Assembly (NCBI GenBank): GCA_003833135.1
Contig: QZLH01000028.1
Span: forward strand, 51,528-111,816
From: Oehlia diaphana
Lineage: Eukaryota > Glomeromycota > Glomeromycetes > Glomerales > Glomeraceae
Direction of reading: 5' to 3'
DNA length: 60,289 nucleotides
The notes under the pieces were generated by a model. It ran no database searches and was not told where the DNA came from. It saw nothing but the letters and a program-made list of their open reading frames with translations. The position numbers and the translations under genes were made by a program. Below are positions 24,517 through 36,015 of the stretch, in pieces. Each line of letters begins with the position of its first letter. The first letter of the stretch is position 1.

Positions 24517-27003
24517 ATGCTCAGCGCGCAACACACTAGTACGGAGGTCCAACCTGCCGCTGACCATGCTCCCCTTATCCTCTATGCGGAAGGAGGGTTG
24601 GGAGAACCCAACTTCATCCACTATCATTCCCAACCTTCCCGTTCAACGAAAATGTTCAAACGAGCCGAAAATAATAACGAATCTGAAGTTCTTAAAGTCA
24701 GGTTCGGTCAGACTACCACTGTTATTGACGACCGTATAATATTAATAGGTGGTAGTGAGTCAGTCGAAGGAATTTTACCGTCAAATTCGCTTGTCTTAAA
24801 CTCTACTTCGTTGAACGTAAACGAACAGAAAGTAACATTGCCCGTGTTGGGTCACGGGGCTGTGCCCATACGTGGCTCAAAAATTCTGATAACGTTCGGT
24901 ATTCAAGCAATAGCCCCCCAAAGAATGTTTGCAACCCCAATTCAAGAAATTGATGTAAATACAATGAATGTTATTTCTTCTCCACAATTTATTAAAGGTG
25001 AAGTTCCTCAATCAAGATATGATCATACGACTACAAAAATTGATGATGATAAAATTTTTATATATGGTGGCAGAAACAAGGATGAAGTAGTTCTAGGAGA
25101 TCTATTTTATTTAGACCTTAATTCAAATAGTTGGAATTTCATAAACCAACCTTCTCATCCAATTGCAGGACATTCATCAATATTAGTTAATAATTATTTA
25201 ATATCTTGCTTTGGTATAGATGCAAATACTAAAGTTATTAATGATTGTAATATTTTCGATATTTTCACTAATACTTTTATTCAGCCAATAATAAATGAAG
25301 TACCTCCAATACCTCGAACATTATCTTCTATGGTATCATTTGAAAATAATAAAGGTATTATCTATATATTTGGTGGAATTGATGAAAATAACAATGGGTT
25401 AAACGATCTTTATAAGTTGGATGTATCAAAAGCACCTACATTATCCTGGTCTCCAATAATTGTTAACTCTAAAACAACGAACAATAAATTAATACCGTCT
25501 GGCCGAGGGGCTCATAGTGCCTTTACGATCGAGGATACTGACATAATGACGATTTGGGGTGGAATATCTAATGGAAACCAATTAGTCGACCCAAATTTTT
25601 ATTTTTTTGACATTAGAGGCAATGCTTGGGTTGACAAGAACTTTTATATTGAGAAAGCAAACCCTGCACAAATAAGTTTGGATGGTATAAAAAAGCCTGA
25701 ATCAAACATAATTATAGTGATCTTTGGAATTATCGGTACTATTATCCTAATTATAGGACTCTTAGGCTTATTCATAATACGCAAGCGAAGATTATTTCAA
25801 AAATTCCAGAAAAAAGAAATTAATAATGAACCTTATTGTCAATCTGATCAATTTGGAAGTAATACATATCTTATTAATGATTTCGAATCCAAACAAGCTC
25901 AATTCAAAATAATAGATGAACCGGAACCGGTTCCAGAACCCATACCTCAACCAATACAACAAATACCTTCACCAACTTTATCCTCGCCACCAACGAATGT
26001 TGAAAAAGAGCCAGAGACATCAAATAATCGACAACATAATGATTCTATCATATCAACAACACCTAAAAAAATGTCTTTTGGTAAATTACCAGCCTTATCG
26101 AATACCGAATCAACATCAGAAACACAGCGTATGAAACGATCTCATAAACGTACTTCATCAGTGTCCTTAACTTCTTCCGAATTAGCAAGTATTACTCGTT
26201 CTCGCAATTTTACACATCATAAATCATCATTATCTACAAATAGTATAACAAGTTCAGTAAATCGACCAAATTCGCACCATAATTCACGAAAGTCACTATC
26301 AAATTTCCTTGATACTGTTTCTGAAAAAGGTTCCAATAATCGTATTTCAAGTACTACTGATAGATCGGTAAATTCTGTTCAATGGGTAGGATTTAATAGC
26401 TCTATGATTTATGAGCAGGAAGAAAATCGTGATTCTTTACATGTACGAAATTTACCTTATAAACAACAAAAAAATTCTACAAAATATCACGAAAATAGTT
26501 GTTCGTCCGAAGATGAAGAATATACCATTAATGGCGATTACATAGATACTTCACCTCGTGTGAATAATAATTACAATCGTAATATTTTTGACCATGATGA
26601 AGTAATAAGGGCGTACGATGTGAGCCAAAGGAAAAATAACCCACAAAATTATTCTGTAAGGAATAATATTCCAAGACAAGGAGACATTGCTAATGAAAAT
26701 ATTTCCCGAGAAAGTGGAATTATCGATCATGAGTCACCTTCAAGTTCGTATGAATCAAGCGACATTGATCGTTCAAGTAATGAAGATGATAAATATAATA
26801 GCATGAAAAAATCTAAGCGTTCATCAAAAGGAATTAGTAGAGTTTCTTTTGCACTTAAAGATGAAAAGATTGAGTTTGATGAAAATGAATCTTCAAGTAC
26901 AGTTTCTTTAACACGGCGATCATTATCAAGTCAAAGTAGTACATCATCAAGTAGTGCGACACCTTCTATTATTGAGGAGGAAATTGATATACTGAACCAT
27001 TAA
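24517..27003 (+). CDS. Kelch-repeat single-pass membrane protein
   Basis: Predicted type I-like membrane protein of 828 residues from the first ATG. Several kelch blades occupy residues 60-380, with hallmarks VIDDRIILIGGSES, SRYDHTTTKIDDDKIFIYGG, GIIYIFGGIDENNNGLNDLY and FTIEDTDIMTIWGG. One hydrophobic helix, IIIVIFGIIGTIILIIGLLG (about 398-422), is followed by the basic stop-transfer IRKRR. The cytosolic tail of about 400 residues is rich in Ser, Asn and charge, with many potential phosphosites (RSHKRTSSVSLTSS). The frame is open upstream to 24394 without an ATG, and no signal peptide is visible, so a first exon coding for one may lie upstream and the start is uncertain. About 24437-24660 is much richer in GC than the rest. 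The architecture suggests a surface sensor or polarity factor, but function is not shown. Confidence 0.8.
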   Translation: MLSAQHTSTEVQPAADHAPLILYAEGGLGEPNFIHYHSQPSRSTKMFKRAENNNESEVLKVRFGQTTTVIDDRIILIGGSESVEGILPSNSLVLNSTSLNVNEQKVTLPVLGHGAVPIRGSKILITFGIQAIAPQRMFATPIQEIDVNTMNVISSPQFIKGEVPQSRYDHTTTKIDDDKIFIYGGRNKDEVVLGDLFYLDLNSNSWNFINQPSHPIAGHSSILVNNYLISCFGIDANTKVINDCNIFDIFTNTFIQPIINEVPPIPRTLSSMVSFENNKGIIYIFGGIDENNNGLNDLYKLDVSKAPTLSWSPIIVNSKTTNNKLIPSGRGAHSAFTIEDTDIMTIWGGISNGNQLVDPNFYFFDIRGNAWVDKNFYIEKANPAQISLDGIKKPESNIIIVIFGIIGTIILIIGLLGLFIIRKRRLFQKFQKKEINNEPYCQSDQFGSNTYLINDFESKQAQFKIIDEPEPVPEPIPQPIQQIPSPTLSSPPTNVEKEPETSNNRQHNDSIISTTPKKMSFGKLPALSNTESTSETQRMKRSHKRTSSVSLTSSELASITRSRNFTHHKSSLSTNSITSSVNRPNSHHNSRKSLSNFLDTVSEKGSNNRISSTTDRSVNSVQWVGFNSSMIYEQEENRDSLHVRNLPYKQQKNSTKYHENSCSSEDEEYTINGDYIDTSPRVNNNYNRNIFDHDEVIRAYDVSQRKNNPQNYSVRNNIPRQGDIANENISRESGIIDHESPSSSYESSDIDRSSNEDDKYNSMKKSKRSSKGISRVSFALKDEKIEFDENESSSTVSLTRRSLSSQSSTSSSSATPSIIEEEIDILNH

Positions 27004-28225
27004 AAGGCTATTCGTGTATTAAATAATACAACCAATCCAATCTTAAATAAATCGTATGATGATGAATCTAATTTAACAGGTTTTCCTTCTAAATGTATGT
27101 GATTTGTCAAATACATACATCCATCATCGCTGATAGAAAAAGCAATTTACCCTATTAATGGCTAGTCTATAGAGTAATCGCAGATAATAGAAAAAGGCAT
27201 CGATTCTGAGTTAATTATATAATAATTTATTTAATCTTCTAATTTAATTATCATCACTTCTCTATATTTTTTTGCTAATTCAAATTCATACGCTTAACAA
27301 TTTACGTCAATTCTGTTCGTAATTTCGCCGAAAAATTTAACAAAAAAAAAAATTTATTGTCACGCTTTAGAAACCAAACATTGTAAATGCAACTGATTTA
27401 AAAAATTAATTTGTGTATTCACCCTTTTAAACAAAACACTCTTTTTATCTGCTCTGAGTTTCTTGGTTTTTACCTCTAATTTAAATCGATGAAACTTAAC
27501 TGTTTCCTTTTTTCACCCTTTTGTTTTCTGATTGGAGCTGTAGATAATGATAAATAATATAAAAACCCTTCCAATTTATCGACAAAAATTATTACCACTA
27601 TTTCTCGCTTTTTATTTCCTTTTTATATATATATATTTTTTATATACAGCTTCTTTTATTTCCCTATTCACATTTCCCTTTTCCCCTTTAATTCTTTCTA
27701 CTCTTTACCCTTTTTCTTTTTTACAAATTGAGGTTTTTTATAGCTATTGACCTTTATTTAATTATTATTTTTTTGTAAGTTTAACTCTGAACATTCAAGA
27801 AATTAATTTTTCCGGATCAGATCTTGATTACTAAAATGTTTAAAAAAGAAAAAAGATTTCTGTTCAATATTTTTGATACTAAATTTGTATTTTTATTTTT
27901 GCTTTTTATCTAAAAAAAAATGGGATTTTGTATATGTATATTATTTTTTGTTTTTTTTTCTTTTTTGTTATACTGTACATATATTATTGTTTTCTTTTAA
28001 TTTTTTTTCTTTTTTTTTTACTATAAGGAGTTACAATCAAAAAAATAATCTTTTAAATAATTTATATGTAGTTTATTAGATCCATAATAAACGTAATATA
28101 ATGATGATAAAAAATCTCATTTTTTCTTTCTCATAAAAATTTAATCCTTTTTTTTTTTTTTATTTATTAATGAAAAAGATCCTAGATTTTTTACAACAAA
28201 AATGATCTATATTGTTAAATTAAGA
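27004..28225. other. Intergenic, convergent 3' flanks
   Basis: 3' UTRs of the kelch gene and acireductone dioxygenase, with T-rich low-complexity sequence. Plus-strand frames at 27547-27750 and 27873-28079 are Phe/Tyr/Leu strings produced by T-runs and are not called. Confidence 0.5.
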
Positions 28226-29191
28226 TTATTTATACAATCCGGAATCCCTGAGAGATTGCAAGTACCCCAAACGATGTGGATTATCATCAGCAGGACCTAA
28301 TTAAAAGATTTTAAAATTAAGGATTTCAGTAAGTAACATATATATATAATTTAAAATCTGTTGTAAATTAAGATGTGCATACGATTAATGGGTATCCACT
28401 TTGGTTCTTCCTTAAATAATCCTAATAGAGTTGTATATAATTATCATAATATTAACATTCGGTAATAAACTGAAAGAAAAAAAACAACGACAAACAGACA
28501 CTCACGCAAAGCTTTTAAATAATCATTGGTGTCAACAATAAACCGATGATAAATTCCCGCCGGCTTAATTATAATAAGTTAATTTCGATCTTCTAGATAA
28601 TTTACGACAGAAAAAAAAAAAACTTACCAAAACAATTAAGTCACCTTTTACGATAGCAATACGAATCCATCGATCCAATAAATCTGTTTTTTAAAAAAAA
28701 TAAAATACTATGAAAGAAATATAATAAATAATATTCCCTAATTTAAAAATAATTACCGCGAACATCGAAGTAACCCGAACCATCAAGGATATATCGAATT
28801 TCTTCATCTTCATGAAGATGTCTAAATAACAGAATGAATCATGAATTGCCACATTTTTCAACTTTACATGAAATTAAAAACTCACTCTTGGAAAAATATC
28901 TTCAATTTGCTTTCATATGAATCACCCAATGCCTCTTTGGAGACAGTAATCTAAAGAAATTTTATTAATTTTTAAAATTAAGAGTTTTTTAACGATGATT
29001 GTACTAACTTCATCACGATTCTTATAATTCCTTTCTTTCGCTATTCCATTTACTTTTTCAAGATAATCGTCTCCGTCAAAATGCCAATAAAGAACTCCCA
29101 AGTTTTTAAGTTCTTCAGGTGTAACAGGAGTTAATTGTTCGTGAGGTTCTTTAGGGTCAGAGTCAACATTGTCATGAAAATAAGCACGCAT
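28226..29191 (-). CDS. Acireductone dioxygenase (methionine salvage)
   Basis: Cupin-fold metalloenzyme (ARD, Adi1 family) that oxidises acireductone to formate and 4-methylthio-2-oxobutanoate in the methionine salvage cycle, in cytosol or nucleus. Seven exons on the minus strand: 29191-29009, 28950-28886, 28821-28757, 28683-28628, 28563-28506, 28421-28383, 28296-28226, giving 178 residues, the usual size. Metal ligands are visible as the HLHEDEE motif (His84, His86, Glu90) and His129 in PAGIYHRF. Other family blocks are MRAYFHDN at the start, [26 protein letters not shown], and [20 protein letters not shown] near the end. Seven exons in under 1 kb is intron-dense. It is divergent from the Brl1-like gene, with 306 bp between start codons. 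Confidence 0.95.
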
Positions 29192-29497
29192 TTTTTATTA
29201 TTAACAAAGATATTTTCTGTATTGGCGTCTTTAAAAAACTTGTCATAATATATATATACAAATATATATAGTGGTGATTTTTTAGATGCCATCTTTGTTA
29301 TCACTTTCGGTAGTTCAATTTAATCGGCTGATTAAATCGGGTGATTTAATATTATGATTATATGATTACTTAATTGCTTAATTACTATATAAAATTATTA
29401 AACTTAGTGCTTGAACAATGCTTTCAACTTACGATGTTTAGCTAATGGTTTATCTTTCTTTCTTTTTCCACAGCACTTTTTTTTGAACCTAACTATT
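29192..29497. promoter_or_regulatory. Divergent promoter region, ARD / Brl1-like
   Basis: 306 bp separate the two start codons, so both promoters and 5' UTRs must lie here unless transcription begins in a neighbour. No specific factor site is asserted. The direct repeats TCGGCTGATTAAATCGGGTGATTTAA near 29324-29350 are the only notable local structure. Confidence 0.4.
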
Positions 29498-30368
29498 ATG
29501 GCTTTACTAGAGAAGGAAAACGAAAATTACGATGAACAGGTAACATTAACGTTGTCATATATTCTGTAAATATTTATTCTTTAAATAACATAATTATTGT
29601 TCCAAACTAATAGACATTGATAAACCTTGCTCTTGCACTATCTCTTGAAAAGAATGATAATAATGATTATTATAGTACAGCTCCCATGTCAATGGGCCTT
29701 GGACCATCTAGTCCTCAATTATCATCAGATACTCAACCTAATTTAGCATTTCAACATAATCAACAAAATCAATCGCCACGAATGATCATAATTCATCCCC
29801 CTAAAAATATATTTCGTAGACTGTTCGACAATTTTCTTTGGTATTTTTTTTCGATCGATTATTTCTTTTTTACGTAAAATATTAAGTCATTCGTCTTTCA
29901 TTATTTATAGGTTTTGTTTGTGGAATGTCAAAGTTGTGATATCTGCTGCCTCCCTTGCCTTTACGTTTGTCTTCCTAATCACTTTAAACGCTGATCACCA
30001 AAAAGAAGTTGAAATTTATATGACAGGTATTTATTCGGGCTAGTGAAATTATTCGTTTTTCTTCGCTAATCTTTTTATTAACTAATTTAGATGCGGCACG
30101 AAAAATCAAAGAATGCAGTTTGAAATATGTTGAAAATAGATGCAATCCAGCTACAAGAGCACCTTATCTGGAAGAAAATTGTACCTTTTGGGAAAATTGT
30201 ATGAATCAAGATCCAAATAATATTGTTAAATCGTCAGAAATTTACGCCAAACAATTTGCTAGAATAATTTCGATATTTCTCGAAAATTTATCATATGAAG
30301 CAAGAATAATGGTGTTCATTTTTCTCGCTATTGTCTTTTGCTATATAGCTATTAAACATCATAGATAG
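29498..30368 (+). CDS. Brl1/Brr6-like nuclear envelope protein
   Basis: Integral nuclear-envelope/ER protein of the Brr6/Brl1 family (disulfide-bridge nucleocytoplasmic transport domain), which assists nuclear pore assembly and membrane lipid homeostasis in fungi. Exons: 29498-29539, 29614-29840, 29911-30026, 30091-30368, giving 220 residues. The N terminus is Asn/Gln/Ser-rich and exposed. A first membrane helix lies at about 97-116 (VISAASLAFTFVFLITL) and a second at about 201-216 (IMVFIFLAIVFCYIAI). Between them is the luminal domain with four cysteines at 137, 146, 159 and 165 in the pattern ECSLKY, NRCNPATRAPYL, ENCTFWENCMNQDP. That pattern is the family signature. The start ATG gives MALLEKENENYDEQ, and a GT..AG intron follows at once. 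It is convergent with the hydroxyacyl-CoA lyase gene, 133 bp apart. Confidence 0.9.
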
Positions 30369-30501
30369 ATTTGAACAAAGATCAGCTATTCCTTAAAAAA
30401 AATTATAATTGAACAAAGTAATATACAGTATATAATTCACAATATAGAATATTTAATAACTAATACGTTACATGTATAATAATTAGATTTTTTTTTTTTT
30501 T

Positions 30502-32666
30502 TTACAATTTTGGCTTTGTTGTTTCCATCCAAGCAAATTCCTAAAATTAAAAAAGATTTTTTTTTTTTAACTTCATAAATCGATATATTTTTTGTGTTAA
30601 ATAAACAATTAATTATTGAACATACCAATTTTTTCTTTCCGCCTGGTTGTATCATTACATTAATAACGATACATTTATTATCATCTTTTAATGCTTCACC
30701 AAGAGCATTACTCAATTCTTGAGGAGTTTTAATAAAATAACCTTTACCACCGGCCGCATTAGCAATTAAATCATACCTTACATCTGGTAACAAAGCAGTA
30801 GAAGGTAAATTATTTGTAGGTGTTTCATTATAAGTTTTTGTGTCTAAACCGTGATATATTCCATTATTATTAATTATTATAATTAGTAGTGGAATATTTG
30901 CTCGAATAGCTGTTTCAATTTCCATTGCACTGTTAAAAAAAGTGAGTTTAAATTAATTCAAAAGGAATACCGTATATATAATATATATAATTTACCTGAA
31001 TCCAAATGCAGAATCTCCTACAATCGCAACGACACGTTTGTTTGGGTAATATAATTTTGCTAAGAAAATAAAAGTAAAAGTAGTAAAAATAATGAGAACG
31101 ATAGAATATAATAATAAACAGTTGTAACTACACAAACGTACCTGCAATAGCGTATCCCATACCAACTCCCATAGTTGCCATAGTACCTAATATATATATG
31201 AGAATAAATTAATTATCAATATATCAAAAATCTTGAATTACAAATACAATATATACCAGCGTCTAATCGACACCTTGGTTCTTGTACATCAAAAATAGAT
31301 CTAGCAATATCCATAGTATTTGCACCTTCACTCACAAATACAACATCTTCTTTGGGTAATTTTTGTTTAATTTCATAAAAAGCACGATAATAGCTCATAG
31401 GAATATTATTATCCCGAAATTTTTCATTAGTAATTTTAATGTTATAATCAATTTTTTGTTTTAATGAACTAAAATAATTTGATGTAAGAGGATATTTATA
31501 ATTAGGAGGTAATGAGCTATTAAGTTGTGAAATAACTAAAGGTAAATGACCAAGTAAAGCAACATTAATCCTACTATTATTATAATGTTCTTCAGGTAAT
31601 ATATCAATTTGGATAAATTTTACACTTTTATTAAATTTTGGAGGTAAACCAAAACTTAAAATCCAATTTAATCTTGCACCTAATAATAATATAACGTCTG
31701 CATTTGCTAATGCTTTCGATCTTGCAGCAGATACACATAAAGGATGAGAGTCAGGTAAAACACCTTTTCCCATTGGAGTAGGAAGGAAAGGTATATTCGT
31801 TTTTTCAACAAACTCTTTAAGTTCCTTTTCAGCACGAGAATAAGCTGCACCTTTACCAACAATTATTAAAGGATTTTCAGCATTTACAATTAATTCTATT
31901 GCCTTATTGATTCTATTTGGGTCAGCCAGTGATTTTGGTGGATCTGGTGATCGGGTTGGTAAACTATTTAGAACTTCCAAACTAACTGATCCTTGAATAT
32001 AATCAGCTGGCAAATCAATGTAAACAGGTCCAGGTCTACCATACATTGATATTCGTATTGCTTTATCTAATACATTTGGAATTTGCGAAATTGATGGTGG
32101 TCTTGCCGAATACTTAGTATTCGGCCTACAAAGTGTTACTTGATCTAATTCTTGAAATGCTCCCATTCCTTCTTGGTATGTATCACTTGATCCCCCAATT
32201 AAAAGAAGTGGCCAACAATTTACTTGTGCATTAATAACTCCAGCTAATGCATGTACAACTCCTGGCCCCGATACTACTAAGCAGACACCTGGACGACCTG
32301 TTAAATATCCTGTATATTCATCATAACAGAATTAATGAGATAAGATTAATAAATATAAATCGATCACAACAATTTTAATTTTATTATTATTGATACCATA
32401 AGCACTTGCAGCATAACTAAGAGATTGTTCATTTCTAAATCCAACAAATCTAATCCCTTCAGAAATGATGGCCTCAGCAACCTGTCAATTAAAGATTTTC
32501 ACATTCACGTGAAACGGATATATTTGAAAATGATATACAAATTTTTTTTTCACAGAGTACCCACCTCTACAACAGGTATACCAACTATGCCGAAAACTAC
32601 TTCAACACCTTGTTTTTTAAGTGCTTTAGCAATTAATTCTCCACCTGTAATTTTATTGTTTGCCAT
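30502..32666 (-). CDS. 2-hydroxyacyl-CoA lyase (ThDP-dependent, HACL1-like)
   Basis: Thiamine-diphosphate enzyme that cleaves 2-hydroxyacyl-CoA to formyl-CoA and an aldehyde in peroxisomal alpha-oxidation. It is related to oxalyl-CoA decarboxylase. Seven exons on the minus strand: 32666-32565, 32481-32397, 32309-31257, 31186-31142, 31059-30996, 30929-30626, 30540-30502, giving 563 residues, close to family length. The catalytic glutamate sits in [15 protein letters not shown] (Glu34). Other blocks are [49 protein letters not shown], and [16 protein letters not shown]. The ThDP/Mg site reads [15 protein letters not shown] with NNNGIYHG. The last residues, KPKL, resemble a C-terminal peroxisomal targeting signal, though PKL is not the canonical SKL. 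Oxalyl-CoA decarboxylase is the main alternative; the HACL1-type blocks favour the lyase. Confidence 0.93.
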
Positions 32667-32846
32667 TACGATCAAAAAAATTATTTAACGATCATAATTT
32701 ATTTATGTAGTCATAAAAAGTTCGATAGCGTCAAATAGTACAAAAATTATGCAATCTCCGTCTAACCGATTTTGTCAAAAAATTGATACAATTAAACAGA
32801 CTAACTGATCAAAAATTTTATTGATAATCTCTCATTAAAAAAAAAA
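32667..32846. promoter_or_regulatory. Compact divergent promoter, hydroxyacyl-CoA lyase / Bcs1
   Basis: Only 180 bp lie between the two start codons, which point away from each other. Both core promoters must fit here or overlap the neighbouring 5' exons. No factor site identified. Confidence 0.45.
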
Positions 32847-34173
32847 ATGTCAGAATCGAATATATTATCATCGCTTTTTTCTTCAAACCCATATTTTTCA
32901 GCAGGAATAGGAGTTTTAGGGTTTGGAGCAGGATTAGCTGCATTACGACAAGGATTAGTTAGAGGAAGTTATTTAGTACGCAGAAAATTATTAGTATCAC
33001 TCGAAATACCATCAAAAGATAAATCATATCAATGGTTTTTATATTGGATGTCAAAACGAATAAATAATAATTCCCGTAATAATACACATCAATATGCAGT
33101 ACAAACATCATTTATACAACATGATAATGGAAGTATAAGTACGAAATTTAGTCTTATACCGGGACCTGGAAAACACTATTTTAAATGGAGAGGAGTATGG
33201 TTACAAGTGGAAAGACAAAGGGATGCTAAATTGTTAGATATAACAAGTGGATCACCATGGGAAACAGTTACACTTACAACATTAAGTAAAGATAAATACA
33301 TATTTACAGAATTGTTACAAGAATCAAGAAAACTTGCTTTAGAACAACAAGAAGGAAAAACTGTTATTTATACAAGTTGGGGACCTGAATGGAGACAATT
33401 TGGACTGCCAAGAAAACGTAGATTTTTAAATTCTGTTATTCTAGACAAAGGTATTAAAGAACGTATTTTACAAGATGTTAAAGAGTTTATTAACAATGAT
33501 AAATGGTATAATGAACGCGGTATACCTTATCGTCGAGGTTATTTATTATATGGTCCTCCGGGAAGTGGTAAAAGCAGTTTTATACAAGCACTTGCCGGGG
33601 AATTAGAATATAATATATGTATAATGAATTTAAGTGAGCGTGGGCTTACTGATGATAGGTTAACCCATTTATTAAGTAATGCTCCTGAACGAAGTATTAT
33701 GTTATTAGAAGATATTGATGCTGCTTTTACACAAAAGCGTCAACCAACAGATCAGCAAGGGTAAGTTACCATTAATTATGAACATGCGAAAAAAATTTTT
33801 TTTTTCTTAACATTAAAAATTTTTTAGATATCAGTCGATGGTTACATTTAGTGGATTATTAAATGCATTAGATGGAGTAGCATCATCGGAAGAAAGAATA
33901 ATTTTCATGACAACAAATCATGTAGAATTACTTGATAAGGCTTTAATTAGGCCTGGCCGTATAGATGTTAAAGAATTATTAGGGGATGCAAGTGAATATC
34001 AAATTAAAACAATGTTTTTAAGATTTTATGAAGGTGAAAATAAATTAGCAGAAGAATTTGTACAAAAAGTCAAAGATAAAAAAATTAGTATGGCTCAATT
34101 ACAAGGTCATTTTGTTTTTCATAAAAATTATCCAGAAAATTCTGTACTGTATGCTGACTCTATCACTAAATGA
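32847..34173 (+). CDS. Mitochondrial AAA ATPase Bcs1
   Basis: Inner-membrane AAA ATPase that translocates the folded Rieske iron-sulfur protein during respiratory complex III assembly. Two exons, 32847-33760 and 33828-34173, give 419 residues, typical of Bcs1. The N-terminal Bcs1 domain begins with a hydrophobic segment ([20 protein letters not shown]) followed by basic residues, which is the internal mitochondrial signal arrangement of this family. The Bcs1-specific region contains [20 protein letters not shown] and [13 protein letters not shown]. Walker A is GPPGSGKSS (236-244), Walker B is [11 protein letters not shown] (about 284-294), and the second region of homology is [20 protein letters not shown] with the arginine finger. 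The splice after DQQG restores [17 protein letters not shown] exactly as in the family. Confidence 0.96.
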
Positions 34174-36015
34174 AGAGCATCATTATTCTAAAATTAATAA
34201 AATTTAGTTCTTTAAATTAATACACTATAAAATTTAATAATAAGTATATTGTGTGACTTTACACATTCTCATCAAAAACACTATACTTAATAAAAGAGAC
34301 AAGAGGAGATAAAGAGAGAGATTTGAAAAGTTCAAGCAAGAATGTAAGAATAAAAAAGACTATATAGAAATTATGGTAATCGTACAACGACTTCTAAATG
34401 AGAAATTTTTAATTAAATAAGAACGAAATAACAACACAGTTATATCTGGAGTTAGTGAATTACAGTTTTATGAAGGAGATAGAAATATGAACATATTCGA
34501 AGCTTCTTAGTAAAGAAGAATACAAATGAAGATATTTATTAAACCAGTAAGTTAACAGTTCAAATCGTTTGAAATATCTAGATTAAATAGTATCTTGATT
34601 AGATTACATTTTTCTTACTAGTAAAAAATATTTGCCGACTATGTAAAATTAGAAAAAAAAAGAAAATGAATTACTCTTTTTTAGTTAGTAATTATTTGCA
34701 GATTCAAAAAAAAAAAAATGTTCGATTTAGAACAATTAAAAAGAATTAGTCTGATCTAAGAGAAATCTTAGAAATCCAAATAAGGATAAAATGAAAGAAC
34801 TCAAAAAGTAAACTTCTAGATTGTTTGCTTGAAAAGAAGTAGTTACTAAATTGATAGTTCTTATTCACAAAAACAATTGGAAAAATTAAATCAAATTTAT
34901 TATTTACAAATCGAATTAATAAATATGCGACCGAAATTAGAAATAAACAAAGAAACCGATTAATATAATTGAAAAAATTTTAGATTTAATTAAAATAAAG
35001 AGCCATAATGGTAAGACCGGTATATATTAATAAAGAACGATTTATTTCTACTTTGAATTCTAGACGAATTTCATCATAAAAGGAACAATAATTTATCTAC
35101 ATAGGAGTTATCGCTTCTCATTGTTTGTTGAAATAGTTGAAAATAGCAAAGGTATTATGTCCAGATTACGACATCATAAGACACATATATGGACCAATCA
35201 TAATTCACTATTTTAAATCACACGATACAAATTTTTAACAGCCATCTTGCCGTTTTTATAAATATCCCATTGCCATTGTAATTACGGTAGTGGAACGGCA
35301 TTCATGTAGATTGACCATGTGTATTTTTTTGCTATCAGTCTCTAATACATCTATCTCTGTAAATTTAATTCGTGGTGGTATATATGCTTTTTTTCAGTAA
35401 CCGCTAAAAAATTGTTATACGAAATTATTATTATTTAAATTATGAATTTTTATAACTTGTTACCAAGAGTTAGTATAACATTTCTATCACCCACGTCTCT
35501 TGATCATTTTCCACTGCTGTCGGGGCAATTTTTAGCAAATTAGTTGGAGTATAAAGAAATCTGTGCAATAATATATCAATTTTTGATCAAGACTTTGTAT
35601 CAATAAACGGTCGACCGATCGAGGATTATTTTTTTTCAGTCCGAAAGGCCAAGAATTTAAAATGCTCGGCACAAAGATAAAAGGGTAGATCAGGCGATTT
35701 ATCATTTCACGGCAAATTGGCCTTTTTCGATTTAAATGGTTAAAACGTTTAAAATGTTCAATTTAGTCTTTTCTATTTTCACGTGTTCAATTACATCGGC
35801 CAAGGTATTATATAATAAAGGCAAACGGTCTTTATAGTTTACAGAATTACAGTAGCACAATATAGTACCACAAATTCAAATTTGAACACGTTATTTAAGT
35901 GATCCCAATTTTTGAATGAAGCACCCGATTTTGGAATATTAATATTGAGAGAGCTTTTTTTTTTTTTTAAAAAAAAAAAAAAAATCGTTAAGAAATCGTA
36001 TACTGATAAAAAAAA
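34174..36015. other. Intergenic, purine-rich first half
   Basis: From about 34290 to 35000 the plus strand is purine-rich, with short open pieces such as EKFKQECKNKKDYIEIMVIV, perhaps a fully decayed coiled-coil gene. From 35100 to 36015 there is no coding sign. A T14/A16 inverted homopolymer lies at about 35956-35985 just before the next gene. Confidence 0.4.

Noticed and set aside
24488..24739. Second open frame across the GC-rich 5' block of the kelch gene
   Set aside because: It ends after 83 codons, whereas the kelch frame continues intact. Kept only as a reason to question the block.
27547..28079. Hydrophobic Phe/Tyr/Leu-rich small frames
   Set aside because: They arise from T-rich low-complexity sequence, with no start context, splice sites or family resemblance.
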